A DNA stretch of 38,371 bases, taken from NCBI GenBank assembly GCA_944383035.1, contig CALWOE010000006.1, forward strand, positions 1 to 38,371, read 5' to 3'. This document shows positions 35,271 to 38,371 of this stretch, piece after piece. Origin of the DNA: an uncultured Clostridia bacterium. Lineage in GTDB: Bacteria > Bacillota > Clostridia > TANB77 > CAG-465. Made by a program: the position numbers and the translations under genes. The notes below the pieces were generated by a model. That model had not been told where the DNA came from, made no database searches, and saw only the letters and a list, made by a program, of their open reading frames with translations. How positions within the stretch are numbered: the stretch's first letter is position 1; every line of letters starts with the position of its first letter.

Positions 35271-36190
35271 TATTTAAACTCTCCTCCAATTAATTTTACT
35301 TCAGGAGTTAACATTACTCCAAAGTTTTTATTTACTGTATCTTGAATATATTTAATAAGTGATAAAATATCATTACATGTAGCATTGCCTATATTTACAA
35401 TAAATCCAGCATGTTTTTTTGATATTTCTGCTCCACCAATTCTATATCCTTTAAGATTACAATCGCTTATAAGTTTTCCAACAAAATATCCTTCTGGTCT
35501 TTTAAAAACGGATCCAAAGTTTGGATATTCTAATGGCTGTTTTTCTTTTCTTGCTGTATTGTTTTTCAACATTTTTTCTTCTATTTCTTTTGTATCTGCT
35601 ACTTTCTTTAATTTTAATTTACAGCTAAGTATAACACAATCTGGATGATTTGCAAAATAACTTTTTCTGTATGAAAATTCTAATTTATCATTATCAAATG
35701 TAACAATATTATCATTTTCATCTAAAAATGTTACATTTACTATAACATCTTTTATTTCTCCACCATATGCACCAGCGTTCATAAAAATTCCGCCACCAAT
35801 TGTACCTGGTATTCCACATGCAAATTCAAAGCCAGATAAGAAGTTATTTTTTGCAATTACTGCTATTTTTGGCATACTAGTTCCAGCCAAAACTTCCATA
35901 TATTCTCCATCAATTTTTATATCATCAAAATCATTTGAGATTTTAATTACTATCATATTAATTCCTTTATCTGCAACAAGTAAATTACTTCCTTTACCCA
36001 TAACAAAATATGGAATATTATTTTTTTTTGCATATGATATAACTTGCTTTATTTCATCTATTGATTTTGGAAATACCATTACATCACATGGGCCACCTAC
36101 TCTAGCTGTTATATGATTTTTCATTGGTTCGTTATATCTTATTCTTGATTTATCTTTAATTATGTTTTCAAGTTCAATATATTTATTCAT
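35270..36190 (-). CDS. murB: UDP-N-acetylmuramate dehydrogenase (type II MurB)
   Basis: 306 residues, typical of the short Gram-positive type. It reduces enolpyruvyl-UDP-GlcNAc to UDP-MurNAc with FAD and NADPH. FAD-domain motifs: GGPCDVMVFP, VMGKGSNLLVADKG, GFEFACGIPGTIGGGIFMNAGAYGG; active-site R175 (SYRKS), S227 (GSVFKRP) and E297 (LTPEVKLIG). It lies 29 bp after ftsY and overlaps yvcK by one base. Confidence 0.96.
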   Translation of the reverse strand: MNKYIELENIIKDKSRIRYNEPMKNHITARVGGPCDVMVFPKSIDEIKQVISYAKKNNIPYFVMGKGSNLLVADKGINMIVIKISNDFDDIKIDGEYMEVLAGTSMPKIAVIAKNNFLSGFEFACGIPGTIGGGIFMNAGAYGGEIKDVIVNVTFLDENDNIVTFDNDKLEFSYRKSYFANHPDCVILSCKLKLKKVADTKEIEEKMLKNNTARKEKQPLEYPNFGSVFKRPEGYFVGKLISDCNLKGYRIGGAEISKKHAGFIVNIGNATCNDILSLIKYIQDTVNKNFGVMLTPEVKLIGGEFK

Positions 36191-36219
36191 AAATATTCAC
36201 CTGCCTATTATAATATATG

Positions 36220-37122
36220 CTACACAATGGCATCTACAAACTCTTTTGCATCAAATTTTTCAATATCATCAATAGTTTCACCTGTACCAATATATTTAAT
36301 AGGAATATTTAAATCATTTACTATACTAAATACAACTCCACCTTTTGCAGTAGAATCTAGTTTTGTTAATATAATTCCATCAACATTTGTTTTATCAAAA
36401 AAACTTTTAGCTTGTATTGCACCATTTTGACCAGTTGTTGCATCAAGTACCATAAGTACTTCTTTTTTTATATCCTTTAAATTTTTATCCAAAATTCTTT
36501 TCATTTTTGACAATTCATCCATTAAATTCTTTTTGTTATGTAATCTACCAGCTGTATCACAAATTAATAGATCGTAATCTGATGATTCAAATTTTTTTGT
36601 AGCATCATATATAACAGAGGAAGGATCTTGCATTGGTTTTCCAAGAACAATATCTACTCCTACTCTATTTGCCCAAACTTCTAATTGATCTATTGCGCCG
36701 GCTCTAAATGTATCTGCAGCAGCAAGCAATATTTTTTTACCTTGTTTTTTGTACATATTACTAATTTTACCAATAGATGTTGTTTTTCCAACTCCATTTA
36801 CTCCAACGATTAGCAACACTTTTTTTTCATCATCCTCTAAATCATTATATGCTGAATTTTTACTTAAAATATCTTCCATTTGTTTTTTTAATAACATTTT
36901 TATTGCATGTTCTGATTTATCTGTTTGTTTTTTTAAATCTTCCCTTAAATTATCACATATTTTTGTTGATGTATTAACTCCAATATCTGATAATATTAAA
37001 GTTTCTTCCAAATCGTCTATTATTTCTTCAATATCTTTTTTACTTGCAAAAACGTTGCTAATTTTTATATCTAAATTCTCTTTTGTTTTCTTTAAATTTT
37101 CTTTTATTTTTGAAAAAAACAT
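36220..37122 (-). CDS. ftsY: Signal recognition particle receptor FtsY
   Basis: 300 residues, the NG core without a long acidic A domain. FtsY is the GTPase that docks SRP-bound ribosomes at the membrane. Motifs: G1 GVNGVGKTT (107-115), DTFRAGAIDQLE (137-148), G3 DTAGRLHNK (189-197), G4 TKLD and a C-terminal YIGTGE. GGAGG precedes ATG. It heads the operon, just after a strong promoter, divergent from the aspartokinase gene. ffh and ylxM are not adjacent. Confidence 0.96.
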   Translation of the reverse strand: MFFSKIKENLKKTKENLDIKISNVFASKKDIEEIIDDLEETLILSDIGVNTSTKICDNLREDLKKQTDKSEHAIKMLLKKQMEDILSKNSAYNDLEDDEKKVLLIVGVNGVGKTTSIGKISNMYKKQGKKILLAAADTFRAGAIDQLEVWANRVGVDIVLGKPMQDPSSVIYDATKKFESSDYDLLICDTAGRLHNKKNLMDELSKMKRILDKNLKDIKKEVLMVLDATTGQNGAIQAKSFFDKTNVDGIILTKLDSTAKGGVVFSIVNDLNIPIKYIGTGETIDDIEKFDAKEFVDAIV

Positions 37123-37163
37123 AATTCCTCCATTTTCGTCAAATTATTCATTTAACATATATA

Positions 37164-37191
37164 ATTATACCATATTTTAATATTTTTTCAA
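37164..37191 (-). promoter_or_regulatory. Sigma-A promoter of the ftsY-murB-yvcK operon
   Basis: TTGAAA (37186-37191), 16 bases ending in TGG (extended -10), then perfect TATAAT (37164-37169) on the minus strand, about 42 bp before ftsY. Confidence 0.7.
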
Positions 37192-37273
37192 CTACACTTT
37201 AAAATATAAAACTAAAAAAAGTATGTAGCATCTAGTTTAATATACACATAGAATATAAAAGGAGGGGAAAAAA

Positions 37274-38275
37274 TTGAATATAGTAGTTCAAAAATATGGT
37301 GGTAGCTCTGTTTCAAACAAAGAAAAACTTGAAGTCGTTTGTGAAAAAATTATAAAATGCAAACAAGATCAAAATCATATTGTAGCTATAGTTTCAGCAC
37401 AAGGAAAAACTACAGATAGACTTTTAAAACTTGCTCATGAATATTCAAAAAATCCATCAAAAAAAGAACTTGACTTTCTACTAAATACAGGTGAAATGCA
37501 AACTGCTTCTCTTTTATCTTTAATGTTAAATGATATGGGATATAAATCTACTTGTCTTACTGGTGCACAAGCAGGGATAATATCCGATTCTACTTTTGGA
37601 AATGCAAAAATTAAATGTATATATAATGAAAACATTTTAAATTTATTAAAAAATAACTATATAGTTATAGTATCTGGATTTCAAGCAATAGATAAACTAG
37701 GAAACTTAACTACTCTAGGTAGAGGTGGTAGTGATCTTAGTGCTGTTGCTATTGCATCTTCTCTTAAAGCAAAAAGATGTGAAATATATAGTGATATTGA
37801 TGGAATATATACTGCAGATCCAAGAATAATACATAAAGCAAAACTTTTACAAGATATTTCTTATGATGAGATGTTAGAAGCAGCAACTGCTGGGGCTAAA
37901 GTATTACATAATAGGAGTGTAAACGTTGCTAAAAAATACAACACTGAAGTTGTTGTAAAAAATACTTTAAATGATTCTGATGGTACACGACTTACAAACT
38001 TATATTATAAAAATAATCTAAATTTAAAAAATTGTAGTTTTGAGGATTTTAACGTTAAATTTATTACTAAAAAAGATGATATATCAAAAATATCATTAAT
38101 TGGTAATATGATAATGTCAAATAAAGAAATTATAACTGAAATTTTTAATTTAGCATATAAAGAAAATATAAATATATATATGATAACTTTTAGCGAACTA
38201 TCTATAAACATAATTATAGATCAAAATAGAGCTTACGATTTTATGAATAAATTACACGATATTTTAATAAAATAA
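37274..38275 (+). CDS. Aspartokinase with a single ACT domain
   Basis: 333 residues from a TTG at 37274 with GGAGGGG upstream; about 400 is usual. It phosphorylates aspartate, the first step toward lysine, threonine, methionine and dipicolinate. The kinase domain (1-240) is intact: VQKYGGSSVSN, a TGE segment (72-74), GFQAID, TTLGRGGSDLSAVAIA, YSDIDGIYTADPR, AATAGAKVLHNRSV. Only one ACT domain remains (about 270-333; KISLIGNMIM, INIYMI, SELSINIIID), matching the second ACT of the family; the first is replaced by about 25 divergent residues. No lysine riboswitch or T-box fits the short region upstream. Confidence 0.9.
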   Translation: MNIVVQKYGGSSVSNKEKLEVVCEKIIKCKQDQNHIVAIVSAQGKTTDRLLKLAHEYSKNPSKKELDFLLNTGEMQTASLLSLMLNDMGYKSTCLTGAQAGIISDSTFGNAKIKCIYNENILNLLKNNYIVIVSGFQAIDKLGNLTTLGRGGSDLSAVAIASSLKAKRCEIYSDIDGIYTADPRIIHKAKLLQDISYDEMLEAATAGAKVLHNRSVNVAKKYNTEVVVKNTLNDSDGTRLTNLYYKNNLNLKNCSFEDFNVKFITKKDDISKISLIGNMIMSNKEIITEIFNLAYKENINIYMITFSELSINIIIDQNRAYDFMNKLHDILIK

Positions 38276-38301
38276 ATTATTTAAACAATAAAAATAATCA
38301 T

Positions 38302-38371
38302 AACCACCAGTAAAACTGGTGGTTTGCTCTAAGCCTAGAAGGCTTTTGTACTGGCACTTCTGGGCTTAAGC
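38302..38371. mobile_element. GC-richer structured sequence at the right edge, possible mobile-element end
   Basis: A 9-bp perfect hairpin (38302-38310 / 38316-38324, loop TAAAA) has no U-run, so it is not a standard terminator for the aspartokinase gene. Directly after it a 12-bp stem (38330-38341 / 38357-38368, one G-U) competes with a smaller 5-bp hairpin (38331-38335 / 38341-38345). The stretch is far richer in G and C than its surroundings. Serial hairpins of this kind occur at IS200/IS605 ends and in TnpB-associated RNAs; no transposase is visible, so this identification is tentative. Confidence 0.35.

Noticed and set aside
37123-37273. Possible lysine riboswitch or T-box before the aspartokinase gene
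   Set aside because: Only about 150 AT-rich bases separate it from ftsY, shared with the ftsY promoter; no riboswitch stems or T-box motif seen.

Overview
The window is very AT-rich and carries an endospore gene set (spoIVA, spoVS, spoVG, a DUF1540 protein) with clostridial-style enzymes. Ribosome-binding sites are strong AGGAGG-type, several starts are TTG or GTG, and many genes end in a hairpin plus U-run. This points to a spore-forming member of the Clostridia, plausibly an uncultured gut lineage. That placement is inferred from gene content; no rRNA gene is present.

Layout. Positions 1-5771 hold most of one huge minus-strand surface-protein gene. It has a prepilin-like N-terminus, six Ig/FN3-like repeats of about 185 residues, and DUF285 (BspA-type) repeats that run off the left edge. 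Just upstream is a 36-codon mini-ORF with its own promoter, a TG dinucleotide tract and a 14-bp palindrome. From 12.8 kb down to 6.2 kb a minus-strand operon encodes a membrane-anchored family-5 solute-binding-like protein, phosphotransacetylase, acetate kinase, an M24 peptidase-like protein and an M18 aminopeptidase, so acetate/ATP formation is linked with peptide use. Next come spoVS, fmt, a 71-residue orphan and pyk. On the plus strand follow spoIVA and a stand-alone KOW-Smr protein, with two short minus-strand ORFs between them.

From 19.6 to 30.7 kb most genes are on the minus strand: a receiver protein with a kinase-like C-terminus; a phosphodiester glycosidase / unknown / UppP operon; a DUF1540 protein; a UvrC without its C-terminal HhH domain; spoVG with two upstream Spo0A-box-like sites; an orphan DUF2344 protein; an FAD oxidoreductase; a divergent SH3-CAP protein; a patatin with an altered nucleophile elbow; and an unknown. 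From 37.1 to 31.5 kb is an operon ftsY-murB-yvcK-(degenerate glycogen-debranching-enzyme-like)-ruvC, in which YvcK and its neighbour are both unusual. A divergent plus-strand aspartokinase lacking one ACT domain follows. The last 70 bases are GC-richer and strongly structured, possibly the end of a mobile element outside the window.

No tRNA, rRNA, CRISPR array or complete insertion sequence was found. The strongest candidates for something new are the repeat-built surface protein with its leader, the GDE-like pseudoenzyme beside a divergent YvcK, and the structured right edge.
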